A DNA stretch of 64,000 nucleotides from JAKAGZ01 sp963783855 (GTDB lineage Bacteria; Bacteroidota; Ignavibacteria; Ignavibacteriales; Ignavibacteriaceae): positions 62,001 through 126,000 of the forward strand of contig CAWAPE010000008.1 of the NCBI GenBank assembly GCA_963783855.1, read 5' to 3'. How positions within the stretch are numbered: position 1 is the first letter of the stretch; every line of letters begins with the position of its first letter. The translations under genes were made by a program, and so were the position numbers. This document shows positions 36,004 through 43,740 of this stretch, piece by piece. Below the pieces are notes generated by a model. That model was given only the letters and a program-made list of their open reading frames with translations, had not been told where the DNA came from and did no database searches.

Positions 36004-37143
36004 ATGCGATTATTTGAAAATTTACACGTTGACTGGCTGGGTAAAAGAAAGATCTTTTATGCTGTTTCAGCAATTATGTTCTTAATTGGTGTAGTAAACG
36101 TTGCGCTTCGCGGCTTCCAGTTCGGTATAGATTTCAAAGGCGGAAGTGAGATTGTACTACAATTTGATAAACCTGTTGATATTACCCAGGTTAGGGGTTA
36201 TATAGAAAATATCGGACTTGGTAGTGTAGAAATCAAAACTTTTGGAAGTCAAACAGGCGTAATGGTACGTACAGAACTTCAGCAAATTCCTCAAAATATT
36301 TATCCGAGAGTTGTTGATAATATAGGAACCGCCATCCACAATATTTATCCGGGACTTCCATTAAATATTGTTGACTCAACAGCAAGTTCAGTTACTTACG
36401 AATTTGCGAGTCACGATACAACCAACAGACTTGTTTCACAACTTTTTGCAGGAGGTTACCAGGCCGGTAAAGTATCAGAGGAACCGGATAACAAGCAAAT
36501 GGTTGTTAATGTAGGCATTTCAGAATGGGTAAAAGAAAACCTTCGATCTAAAATGGCTGATAATCCTTTCAAGATTATTAAAGAGGACCACGTAGGTCCA
36601 AAAGTAGGAAAGGAATTAAAACAGAGTGCGGTTGTTGCAATTATCTTTTCGCTTATTGCAATACTTGTTTACCTGGCATTCAGATTTAAGTTTATCTTTG
36701 CTCTCGGGGCGGTTGTAGCGCTTTTCCACGATGTTCTTATTACACTTGGACTTTATGCTGCACTTTATGGAGTTATACCGGGGCTCAATCTTGAAATTGA
36801 CCTTACAGTTGTGGCAGCGTTCCTGACACTTGTTGGATATTCTGTTAATGATACAGTTATTGTATTTGATAGGGTTAGAGAGAACCTGAAAATACATAAA
36901 ACTATGCCTCTCTTTGATTTGATAAATATGAGTGTTAACAGAACAATGAGTAGAACAATATTAACCGGTGGTACAACTTTAATGGCAACCATAGTACTGC
37001 TCATTTTCGGTGGTGAAGTTCTGAGAGCTTTCTCTTTCACACTGTTCTTTGGTATTATCATTGGTACATATTCTTCAATTTTCGTAGCGAGTGCCCTTGT
37101 ACTCGAATACGCGAACAGATCGAAGAAGAAAGTTCAGTTCTGA
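36004..37143 (+). CDS. secF: Protein translocase subunit SecF
   Basis: SecF is the partner of SecD in Sec-dependent translocation. The 379-residue protein has FGIDFKGGSEIVLQF near the start (GIDFxGG motif), EDHVGPKVGKEL before the second span, and six spans with the GYSVNDTVIVFDRVREN motif. A good ribosome site AGGAGC lies before ATG 36004. It shares the promoter of secD and is closed by the terminator at 37166. Confidence 0.96.
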   Translation: MRLFENLHVDWLGKRKIFYAVSAIMFLIGVVNVALRGFQFGIDFKGGSEIVLQFDKPVDITQVRGYIENIGLGSVEIKTFGSQTGVMVRTELQQIPQNIYPRVVDNIGTAIHNIYPGLPLNIVDSTASSVTYEFASHDTTNRLVSQLFAGGYQAGKVSEEPDNKQMVVNVGISEWVKENLRSKMADNPFKIIKEDHVGPKVGKELKQSAVVAIIFSLIAILVYLAFRFKFIFALGAVVALFHDVLITLGLYAALYGVIPGLNLEIDLTVVAAFLTLVGYSVNDTVIVFDRVRENLKIHKTMPLFDLINMSVNRTMSRTILTGGTTLMATIVLLIFGGEVLRAFSFTLFFGIIIGTYSSIFVASALVLEYANRSKKKVQF

Positions 37144-37165
37144 TAAATATATTTGTTAATAAAAA

Positions 37166-37196
37166 AGCCGCCGATATTTACCGGGCGGCTTTTTTT
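37166..37196. terminator. Bidirectional terminator between secF and the ATP-grasp gene
   Basis: A GC-rich seven-base-pair stem AGCCGCC/GGCGGCT (37166-37172 with 37184-37190) has A-runs before and T-runs after, so it can terminate transcription from both converging genes. Confidence 0.9.
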
Positions 37197-37224
37197 GTTT
37201 TAAACAAAATTTGATAAAAATTCT

Positions 37225-38364
37225 TTATACCACAATATCTTTTGGTGATTGTTCGGAAAGTTCAGTTTTCTCAGCATTCTCTTCTTTAGGTTTTGCAGGG
37301 GGATAAGAAGGAAGTGGTCTGCTACGGGCAAATTCTACTATCTTTGCCAATGTTTCTCCAAATGAAAGATCGATCCATTCAGCGGACTCCATAAATGAAA
37401 CTCCTTCAGTCAGGTCCGGATTAGGATTAACTTCAAGAACGAATACCTGGTTATCATCAGTTAGACGTATATCCAGCCGGGCATAATCGCGACATCCAGT
37501 GATTTTGTAGGCAGCAAGTGTAACTTCTTTTACTTTCTCTTCTACTTCTTTTGTAAGATTTGCCGGACAAACTGAATGTATTCTGTGAAATGATTCAACC
37601 AGTGGATTCCATTTGGCATCGTAACTTATTACAGCCGGATGCTCTGAGGGTAGTTCCGAAAAATCAAATTCAATAATAGGTAAAACCTGGGGTGGATCAT
37701 TTCCGAGAACAGACACATGAAGTTCACGTCCTTCAATAAATTCTTCCACTAATATCGGTGGATAATGTTCATCAAATACTTTATTAAGTTTTGCCTTAAG
37801 TTCTTTTAAATTATTAACAACTGAATTTTGATCTACACCCGAACTTGCATCTTCACGAGCAGGTTTTACAATCAATGGATAATGCAGCCCATGTCTCCGT
37901 GGCATTTTAGGTTCAGATAATAATTTATAGCGTGGTGTAGGAACATCATTAGAAACCAGCAATTGCTTTGTTGTTCCTTTGCGTAAGCACAAAGCTAATG
38001 AGAAAGGTGGTGCCCCGGTATAAGGAACTCCATAAAGAGCAAATAAACCTGTAACCATATATTCAAGTTCAGGATCATCTCTATAAAATTCTATAAGATT
38101 AAAAGCTACATCGGGTGGATCATCCCTCAAAAGTTCAATAAGAGATTCAATGTCTTCAGCAATGTTCAGAAGTTTGACTTCGTATCCTTGTTCTTCAAGG
38201 GCATTACCGATAGCTTCGTATTCCTCAACAATTGTGGCTACTTTGAGATTATACTCCGGTTTAAAATCCAGCGACTCAGGATCAACTTCACGTATTTTCT
38301 CATAAACATCATCACCGTAGTGATTATATATTACTGCAACTGTTGTTTTCTGATTTTCTGACAT
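37225..38364 (-). CDS. ATP-grasp ligase, D-alanine-D-alanine ligase-like
   Basis: A 379-residue ATP-grasp enzyme. ATP-binding residues are seen in YPLIVKPAREDASSGVD and ILVEEFIEGRELHVSVLG; metal-binding DYARLDIRLTDDN and VLEVNPNPDLTEG close the fold. The C-terminal 35 residues are Pro/Glu/Lys-rich and probably disordered. The N-terminus (VAVIYNHYGDDVYEKI) is not the Ddl VLFGGxSxEHEVS type, so peptidoglycan Ddl function is doubtful; it is more likely a ligase for a different amino or carboxylate pair. Minus strand, isolated, with the terminator 28 nt beyond its stop. Confidence 0.85.
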   Translation of the reverse strand: MSENQKTTVAVIYNHYGDDVYEKIREVDPESLDFKPEYNLKVATIVEEYEAIGNALEEQGYEVKLLNIAEDIESLIELLRDDPPDVAFNLIEFYRDDPELEYMVTGLFALYGVPYTGAPPFSLALCLRKGTTKQLLVSNDVPTPRYKLLSEPKMPRRHGLHYPLIVKPAREDASSGVDQNSVVNNLKELKAKLNKVFDEHYPPILVEEFIEGRELHVSVLGNDPPQVLPIIEFDFSELPSEHPAVISYDAKWNPLVESFHRIHSVCPANLTKEVEEKVKEVTLAAYKITGCRDYARLDIRLTDDNQVFVLEVNPNPDLTEGVSFMESAEWIDLSFGETLAKIVEFARSRPLPSYPPAKPKEENAEKTELSEQSPKDIVV

Positions 38365-38583
38365 ATTTATGATTTACGTTTAAAAGTAGATATAATTTTA
38401 ATTTAGCATTTATTTATTGGTAAGCAAATATAAATTCCCAAATGTAAGGTAAATTATATAATAAATTAATTTGCAGTCTTAATTTAATACATTTATTCTT
38501 AAGTAATGAATCAAAATAAAAACAATCGAAAATTTTATTCCTAACAATAGAAAAAGTGTTTTGATATGAGTAATAGCAAATAT

Positions 38584-40398
38584 TTATTTGACTTTTACTA
38601 TTACCATAGTTTGATCGTCGTACTGTTCTGTTTTGCCACAGTAAGTTTTTAATGCGTCCCAAACGGAATTCATAATCTGCGATGATGCTGCATCGGAATT
38701 ATTCTTTAATACTTCGGCTAATCTTTCCTCGCCAAATAACTCTTCATTTTCGTTCATCCCTTCAGTAATTCCATCAGAGAAAAAAGTATACACCTGGTTC
38801 TTCTTTAATGGAAGTTCCTCTTCGATCAATGTTTTCTCAAAGATAACTCCCCTTTCAAGTCCAACACCCAGTCCTGTGGTTTTATAAAAATCAATTTTCC
38901 CTTTTTCGGAAACAAGAACCGGCACGTGTCCGGCACGACAGAATTTAACTGTTCTCTTCTCCATATCGAACATTGCCAGAGAAAGAGTAACGAACCAATT
39001 TTTTTCCATCTCCTGGTAAAGTTTTTTATTTACCTGAACAAGAATTTCTTTTGGTGACCTGTTATCAACGCAATAAAGCTGCATCATCGTCTGCAGTTTA
39101 GCCATATACAACGAAGCTGAAAGTCCCTTGCCGGAAACATCTCCAACAACAACAAACAGTTTTTTGTCGGAGACCGGAATTAAATCAAAATAATCTCCCC
39201 CGACCTGCATAGCTGAAAACATTTCGCCGCATATATCAAGTCCGTTGGTATCCGGGATACACCTGGGTAGTAACCCAATCTGGATTTTCTTAGCAAGTTC
39301 CAGATCACGTTCAATTTTTAATTTCTGGGCTTCCATTTCATAAAGGCGGGCATTTTCAATAGAAACTGCGGCCTGATTTGCGGCTGCTGAAAGGAGTTCA
39401 AGATCTTTACCTGCAAACTGAGCTCCTGAATGTTTAAGACCAAATAACATTAACCCAACAACTTCAGATTTAATTATCATAGGAATGATTGTGAAAATAT
39501 TTTCGGAGATCAGTAATTCCTCTGAAGCCGGGAATAATTTAGCAAATTGATCTGCTTCAATAACAATGTCGCTGTCAATATTTAATTTAAAGGTTACAAA
39601 TTTTTGCAATTCATTGTTCATCAACGCTAATCTTTTATTTTCAATTCCAACCGATCTTACAAGTGTAAAACTTTTTTTATCCTGCTCGCGAATCATAATT
39701 CCAAAATGATCTATCATCAGAGATTCAACAAGTGTTTCTTTGCTTCTATCAAGAATATTTTCCAGTCCTACCATGCTTGCAACATCATTGCTGTACCTGA
39801 GGATCACCTTCTGGTAAGCAAATTGTTCAGGATAAAATTTAGCAGTTATAAAATCCTGGAAACGGTCTTTAGTAGACTGGAAAACAAGTGCGAAACTAAT
39901 AAAAAAGATTCCTGCAATTATACTCTGGTACTCAGTTCCGATTGCCTTACTAATTCCCTGCCCTACCACATAAATAAGGAAAAAATAAATTGCAGCGAGT
40001 GTAAGAGTTGCGGCTCCATAAATAATTGTATTTTTAACCACAATGCTTACATCCATCAACTGATACTTAAATATTGAATAAGCAAAAGAAATGGGTAAAA
40101 GAATTATCAATATTACCGGGGTGTAAAATTCAGGCGAATTGAATACTGAATCAGTAATTGCCGGAGCAATTTGTATAGTATAAAAGAGAGCCACAAGCGC
40201 GAGTGTATATGCAACAAGGATAATAAAAATGGGTTTCTTTTCCTCTTTTGTCGTCAACCTTCTATAATTCACTATAAGCGAAATCCACCCAACTATACTC
40301 GCAGCTGCCAAAAGCAAATTTATATCCCTTATCAGAATATTAAAAAACATATTGGCATTTTTCATCTTTGGAACGAACAGAAATATAGAGAATTCCAT
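38584..40398 (-). CDS. PDZ/multi-TM SpoIIE phosphatase, C-terminal fragment
   Basis: The larger, C-terminal part of a gene whose N-terminal part is at 40539-41141. It holds a membrane segment (about residues 25-185), a GAF domain (about 215-365), a helical linker ERDLELAKKIQIGLLP and a SpoIIE PP2C domain (about 375-604) with VGGDYFDL, VGDVSGKGLSA, RAGHVPV, FSDGITEG and YDDQTMVIV, so the phosphatase is intact. Its nominal ATG at 40398 lies mid-gene: coding character continues upstream in two other frames across 40399-40538 with three one-base shifts (T-runs at 40381-40383, 40467-40470 and 40560-40563). Restored, the protein would have about 850 residues. It is the last gene of the partner-switching island. 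Confidence 0.8.
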   Translation of the reverse strand: MEFSIFLFVPKMKNANMFFNILIRDINLLLAAASIVGWISLIVNYRRLTTKEEKKPIFIILVAYTLALVALFYTIQIAPAITDSVFNSPEFYTPVILIILLPISFAYSIFKYQLMDVSIVVKNTIIYGAATLTLAAIYFFLIYVVGQGISKAIGTEYQSIIAGIFFISFALVFQSTKDRFQDFITAKFYPEQFAYQKVILRYSNDVASMVGLENILDRSKETLVESLMIDHFGIMIREQDKKSFTLVRSVGIENKRLALMNNELQKFVTFKLNIDSDIVIEADQFAKLFPASEELLISENIFTIIPMIIKSEVVGLMLFGLKHSGAQFAGKDLELLSAAANQAAVSIENARLYEMEAQKLKIERDLELAKKIQIGLLPRCIPDTNGLDICGEMFSAMQVGGDYFDLIPVSDKKLFVVVGDVSGKGLSASLYMAKLQTMMQLYCVDNRSPKEILVQVNKKLYQEMEKNWFVTLSLAMFDMEKRTVKFCRAGHVPVLVSEKGKIDFYKTTGLGVGLERGVIFEKTLIEEELPLKKNQVYTFFSDGITEGMNENEELFGEERLAEVLKNNSDAASSQIMNSVWDALKTYCGKTEQYDDQTMVIVKVK

Positions 40399-40538
40399 GC
40401 ATTGTCAATAACAACGACAGGAATTCCCCAGAAAACTCTTTTAACCCATTTATGCTCTATAAATTTAAAAGGTCCTGGGGAAAATCCAGAAAAAGTAGAC
40501 AATCAGGAATGGGAAAAAACTCATTCCAAAGGTCCATC

Positions 40539-41141
40539 CTATGGCAATAAATAATTGATAAAACTCTCTGGACTATCATACCCGGGCCAATATTCTTGTG
40601 GAATTAGCAGATATGCAATTGATAATACCGAAGCAACACCTGTAACGTAAAATGTTTTCTGAATAGGCCCCTTTTTAGCCATCAGAACAATAAATCCAAT
40701 TGACATCCAGATTAATCCAAGAATACCAAGCGCGAGTAATTGAAACTGTATTAGTTTTTTCACAAAGACTTTAGTCTTTAGTACAGTCCCGTCTTTCTTT
40801 TTTACAACATAGTCAGCATACTCACCATAATTCATTAGATTAAGAATTGCCTGAGCCTGCTGGGTATTTTTTATATTATGTCCATTAATCTTTAAAAGGT
40901 AATCACCATTGCGGATACCCGCATTCCAGGCTACTCCATCTTCTTTAACAAGGGAAAAATGAATTGCAGTGCTATCATTTTTTGCTGTCTTCTCAGGAAC
41001 CCAGAGGCATTCATCATTGGAGGTTACCCGAACTTCAAGTGTTGAATATATATTCATAAAAGCCACAATAATCATCAGTAATGAAAAGACGATAATCGCT
41101 TTAGGTCTGGCTTTTAAATATATTTCCTTGAATTTTGTCAT
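40539..41141 (-). CDS. PDZ/multi-TM SpoIIE phosphatase, N-terminal fragment
   Basis: A 200-residue fragment with a cytoplasmic start, one span (about 17-33), a periplasmic PDZ domain (about 50-125, with VAWNAGIRNGDYLLKINGH) and two more spans (about 132-155 and 163-180). It stops prematurely at TAG 40539, after SPESFINYLL. If one T is added to the T-run at 40560-40563, the frame continues as a hydrophobic span with GWTFGMSFFPFLIVYFFW. So it is almost certainly the sensor end of the phosphatase at 38584. The PDZ domain suggests a periplasmic protein signal, inferred from other PDZ sensors such as DegS. Confidence 0.75.
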   Translation of the reverse strand: MTKFKEIYLKARPKAIIVFSLLMIIVAFMNIYSTLEVRVTSNDECLWVPEKTAKNDSTAIHFSLVKEDGVAWNAGIRNGDYLLKINGHNIKNTQQAQAILNLMNYGEYADYVVKKKDGTVLKTKVFVKKLIQFQLLALGILGLIWMSIGFIVLMAKKGPIQKTFYVTGVASVLSIAYLLIPQEYWPGYDSPESFINYLLP

Positions 41142-41241
41142 TGGATTAAGGTAATGTTATAAAGAATATCTTAAAGAAATTCGGAAAAGTAAATTTATAA
41201 TAGCAAATAATACTATCAAAATAGTTAAAACAAAAGCTGAA

Positions 41242-42516
41242 TTACCTTGCTTTAAGTACGAGTAAGGTAATATCATCGGACTGTGTGGCTCCCTTTGTAA
41301 AAGACTCAACATCATCACGAATAGCATCTAAAATTTCCTGTGCAGACTTTTTATATAACTTGACTGCCAATTGTTCCAACCGTTCATCAGAATATTCATT
41401 TCGTGCTTTATCCATAGCTTCAGTGATTCCGTCCGTAAACATTATAAGAGTGTCGCCGGGTTGTAATTTAATTTCTTCCGATTTATAGGCGTAATCGGTT
41501 TTCATTACTCCCAGTATCATACCACCAAGTTCAAGTTTTTTAATTTCGCCATCCCGTATTAGCAGTGGCGGATTGTGTCCAGCATTTACGTACTTTATAA
41601 TTTTATTTTCATCATCTACAATAGTCCAGAAAAAAGTAATAAATTTTCCATCTGTGATATTCTCACAAAGCAAATCATTAATAAGACCGGTGGCCTCTGA
41701 AATCCCAATTTGCTGTCTACAAATGGTTTTTAAAAATGCCTGAATATTTGCCATTAAAAGTGCGGCCGGAACCCCTTTGCCGGATACGTCCGCGATAGCT
41801 ACAACATATTTGTTATTATCCACGCTAATGACATCATAATAATCGCCGCCAACTTGTTTTGATGAAATATTTACAGCGGCGATATCAATATTGTTGAATT
41901 CCGGGAATGAGCCCGGTAATAGATTCCTCTGAATATCCTTAGCCAGTTCCAGTTCTTCTTCCATTTTTTGCTTTTCCAGTTCCTCTTTAAATAATCTTTT
42001 ATTTTCAAGAGAAATTATCGCAAGACTTCCAACAGAGTAAATAAATTCTATATCGCTTTCAGAGTAATCAAGATTGTTAATTCTTTTACTCAAGAATATC
42101 AGACCTTTTGTTTTACCCTGCATCTGCATCGGGACAATAAGTTCTATCCCCAATTTTTCATATTCCGGGTATTCTTTTTCTATTGTCTCTTTTTTAATCG
42201 ATGTTTCTAATTTTGAACTTTCATATTTCCTGATTAAGGTTATAAGCAAATCCTGTGGAAATTTTGATTCCAGTATTTTAATCCCTTCCCCATCAAACGA
42301 GACCACTGCAAATTTTGATACAAGAAATTGTCCGATTACTGAGTAAACCAAAAGCTTTGCTACTTTTGTGGACTCGGAAAAGAGACCAAATTCTTTACTC
42401 AATTCAAAAAGTGAGTTTAACCTGTTAATCCTTGAATCCAGCTCCCTGTTTACTTTTTTTATCTCACCAATAATTTGTGAGTTTTGTACGGCTGTTGCTG
42501 AAATATTTAAAATTGT
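41242..42516 (-). CDS. GAF/SpoIIE phosphatase, C-terminal fragment of a frame-broken gene
   Basis: The 425 codons read from 42516 to the stop hold a coiled linker, a GAF domain (about 45-195) and a SpoIIE PP2C domain (about 205-425) with VGGDYYDV, IADVSGKGVPA, NAGHNPPLL, FTDGITEA and SDDITLLVL, all conserved. The nominal start at TTG 42402 would cut into the linker. A -1 shift at 42516-42522 joins it to the upstream GAF fragment (42517-42920), giving a protein of about 559 residues. The sequence at the join is T TTA AAA in phase, a canonical slippery heptamer. It is soluble and would act on the STAS protein encoded upstream. Confidence 0.82.
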   Translation of the reverse strand, partial: TILNISATAVQNSQIIGEIKKVNRELDSRINRLNSLFELSKEFGLFSESTKVAKLLVYSVIGQFLVSKFAVVSFDGEGIKILESKFPQDLLITLIRKYESSKLETSIKKETIEKEYPEYEKLGIELIVPMQMQGKTKGLIFLSKRINNLDYSESDIEFIYSVGSLAIISLENKRLFKEELEKQKMEEELELAKDIQRNLLPGSFPEFNNIDIAAVNISSKQVGGDYYDVISVDNNKYVVAIADVSGKGVPAALLMANIQAFLKTICRQQIGISEATGLINDLLCENITDGKFITFFWTIVDDENKIIKYVNAGHNPPLLIRDGEIKKLELGGMILGVMKTDYAYKSEEIKLQPGDTLIMFTDGITEAMDKARNEYSDERLEQLAVKLYKKSAQEILDAIRDDVESFTKGATQSDDITLLVLKAR

Positions 42517-42920
42517 TTTAAAAATTCCTTGTCATCATCTGTGTAAGGAGTCTTATTTAGTTTTTCACCAAGACAAATAATTCCAAGACATTCATCGGAT
42601 GATTTAATTCTTTCGAAAGTCTGCAGATTTGAATCAAGCATAAATTTTATAAAAATATTATTCGAATCCAGAGAATCACCGGTTTCAATCACCGGAAATT
42701 GTTCAATGATTTCTTTAGTAATTCCTTTTGATACTTTTATATCAAGTTTTCCATTTTTATTAATAGCAACAATTCCTTTAGTAGCGAGAAATTTACCCAT
42801 ACATGTCAAAAGGATATTATTTAATATAAAATCAAGATCCAGACTGGAGTTTATTATCCGGCTGAACTCAATCAGAGCAGTTAAATTTCTTCTCAATTTC
42901 AGATTATCTGAATCAGCCAT
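42507..42920 (-). CDS. GAF domain fragment, N-terminal part of the frame-broken phosphatase gene
   Basis: A 137-residue GAF domain starting ALIEFSRIINSSLDLDFIL, typical of GAF sensors attached to SpoIIE phosphatases, and ending at a stop in the middle of the final helix (DDKEFLKQF). The second frame continues the helix normally (LNISATAVQNSQ). It starts 6 nt after the RsbW-like kinase stop, so the two share an operon. GAF domains bind small ligands or respond to redox; the ligand cannot be read. Confidence 0.78.
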   Translation of the reverse strand: MADSDNLKLRRNLTALIEFSRIINSSLDLDFILNNILLTCMGKFLATKGIVAINKNGKLDIKVSKGITKEIIEQFPVIETGDSLDSNNIFIKFMLDSNLQTFERIKSSDECLGIICLGEKLNKTPYTDDDKEFLKQF

Positions 42921-42926
42921 TTTATT

Positions 42927-43364
42927 TTAATTGGTTAAATTTTTGGAAAGCAGTACCTGGTTATATTTACCGGGTACAGAAATATACTGGACATCGTCCA
43001 TCAGAGTTCTCATCAGGTATAACCCAAGTCCCCCGACTCTTCTTTGCCTGTAATATTTCTGAAGATCAGGATCAGGGATTAAATCCGGTTCGAATGAAGT
43101 ACCATAATCAATTAGTTTAACTGTAAATGTTTTAGAATTATATTCAATTTCTATTAGTATTTCGCCTTCAGGAAAAGATTTATAGGCATGTTTAATAATA
43201 TTAGTGCAGGCTTCATCGACGGCCAGAATTATATCGTCTATTTCCTTTCGCTTTAAACCGGCTTTTTCCGCATTTTCAGAAACGAAATTCCTTATCTCGG
43301 AAAGTTTTTCCGTTTTACTACTGACACCCAGTTTCTTTTTGATATGTCTGCTTTTTTTGTCCAT
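42927..43364 (-). CDS. Anti-sigma serine kinase, RsbW-like (HATPase_c_2)
   Basis: A 145-residue GHKL kinase of the anti-sigma type. The N-box is VDEACTNIIKHAY, the G1 box LIDYGTSFEP and the G2 box RRVGGLGLYLMRTL. The N-terminal basic segment (1-20) precedes the fold. It would bind a sigma factor or phosphorylate the STAS protein encoded upstream, whose stop is 7 nt from its start. It sits between STAS and the GAF/SpoIIE phosphatase, the classic partner-switch order. Confidence 0.9.
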   Translation of the reverse strand: MDKKSRHIKKKLGVSSKTEKLSEIRNFVSENAEKAGLKRKEIDDIILAVDEACTNIIKHAYKSFPEGEILIEIEYNSKTFTVKLIDYGTSFEPDLIPDPDLQKYYRQRRVGGLGLYLMRTLMDDVQYISVPGKYNQVLLSKNLTN

Positions 43365-43371
43365 TATTCAA

Positions 43372-43722
43372 TTATTTTTCATTGAACTTTTTGATTGCTT
43401 CTTCCTGATTAGGAAATATTTCATAGAGGAGCGGAAAACCCAGCAAATCAAAAATATTGAAAACTTTCTCCGACATCGTAGACAATTTAATATCGCCGCC
43501 GTTTTCTCTTACTTTTTCTATAAAAGCCATAAATACGCCAAGCCCGGCGCTGCTTATATATGAAAGCTCATTAAAGTTCACAACGATTTTATATTTATTC
43601 TTTTCGATCAACTCTGAAAAAGTATTTTCAAGGACAGATGCTGTATGAGCGTCGAGAAATCCTTTCAGATTAACAATACTTATTTTATCCTGGTGTTCAA
43701 CCGAGGTATTGAATTCTGCCAT
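43372..43722 (-). CDS. STAS-domain anti-sigma factor antagonist
   Basis: A 116-residue STAS protein of the RsbV/SpoIIAA type. The phosphoacceptor region reads NELSYISSAGLGVFMAF, with the conserved serine about residue 57. Phosphorylated by the RsbW-like kinase it would lose affinity; the SpoIIE phosphatases restore it. It starts 18 nt after the eight-TM phosphatase stop and ends 7 nt before the kinase. Confidence 0.92.
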   Translation of the reverse strand: MAEFNTSVEHQDKISIVNLKGFLDAHTASVLENTFSELIEKNKYKIVVNFNELSYISSAGLGVFMAFIEKVRENGGDIKLSTMSEKVFNIFDLLGFPLLYEIFPNQEEAIKKFNEK

Positions 43723-43740
43723 TCTGGTTCTCCATAAAAT

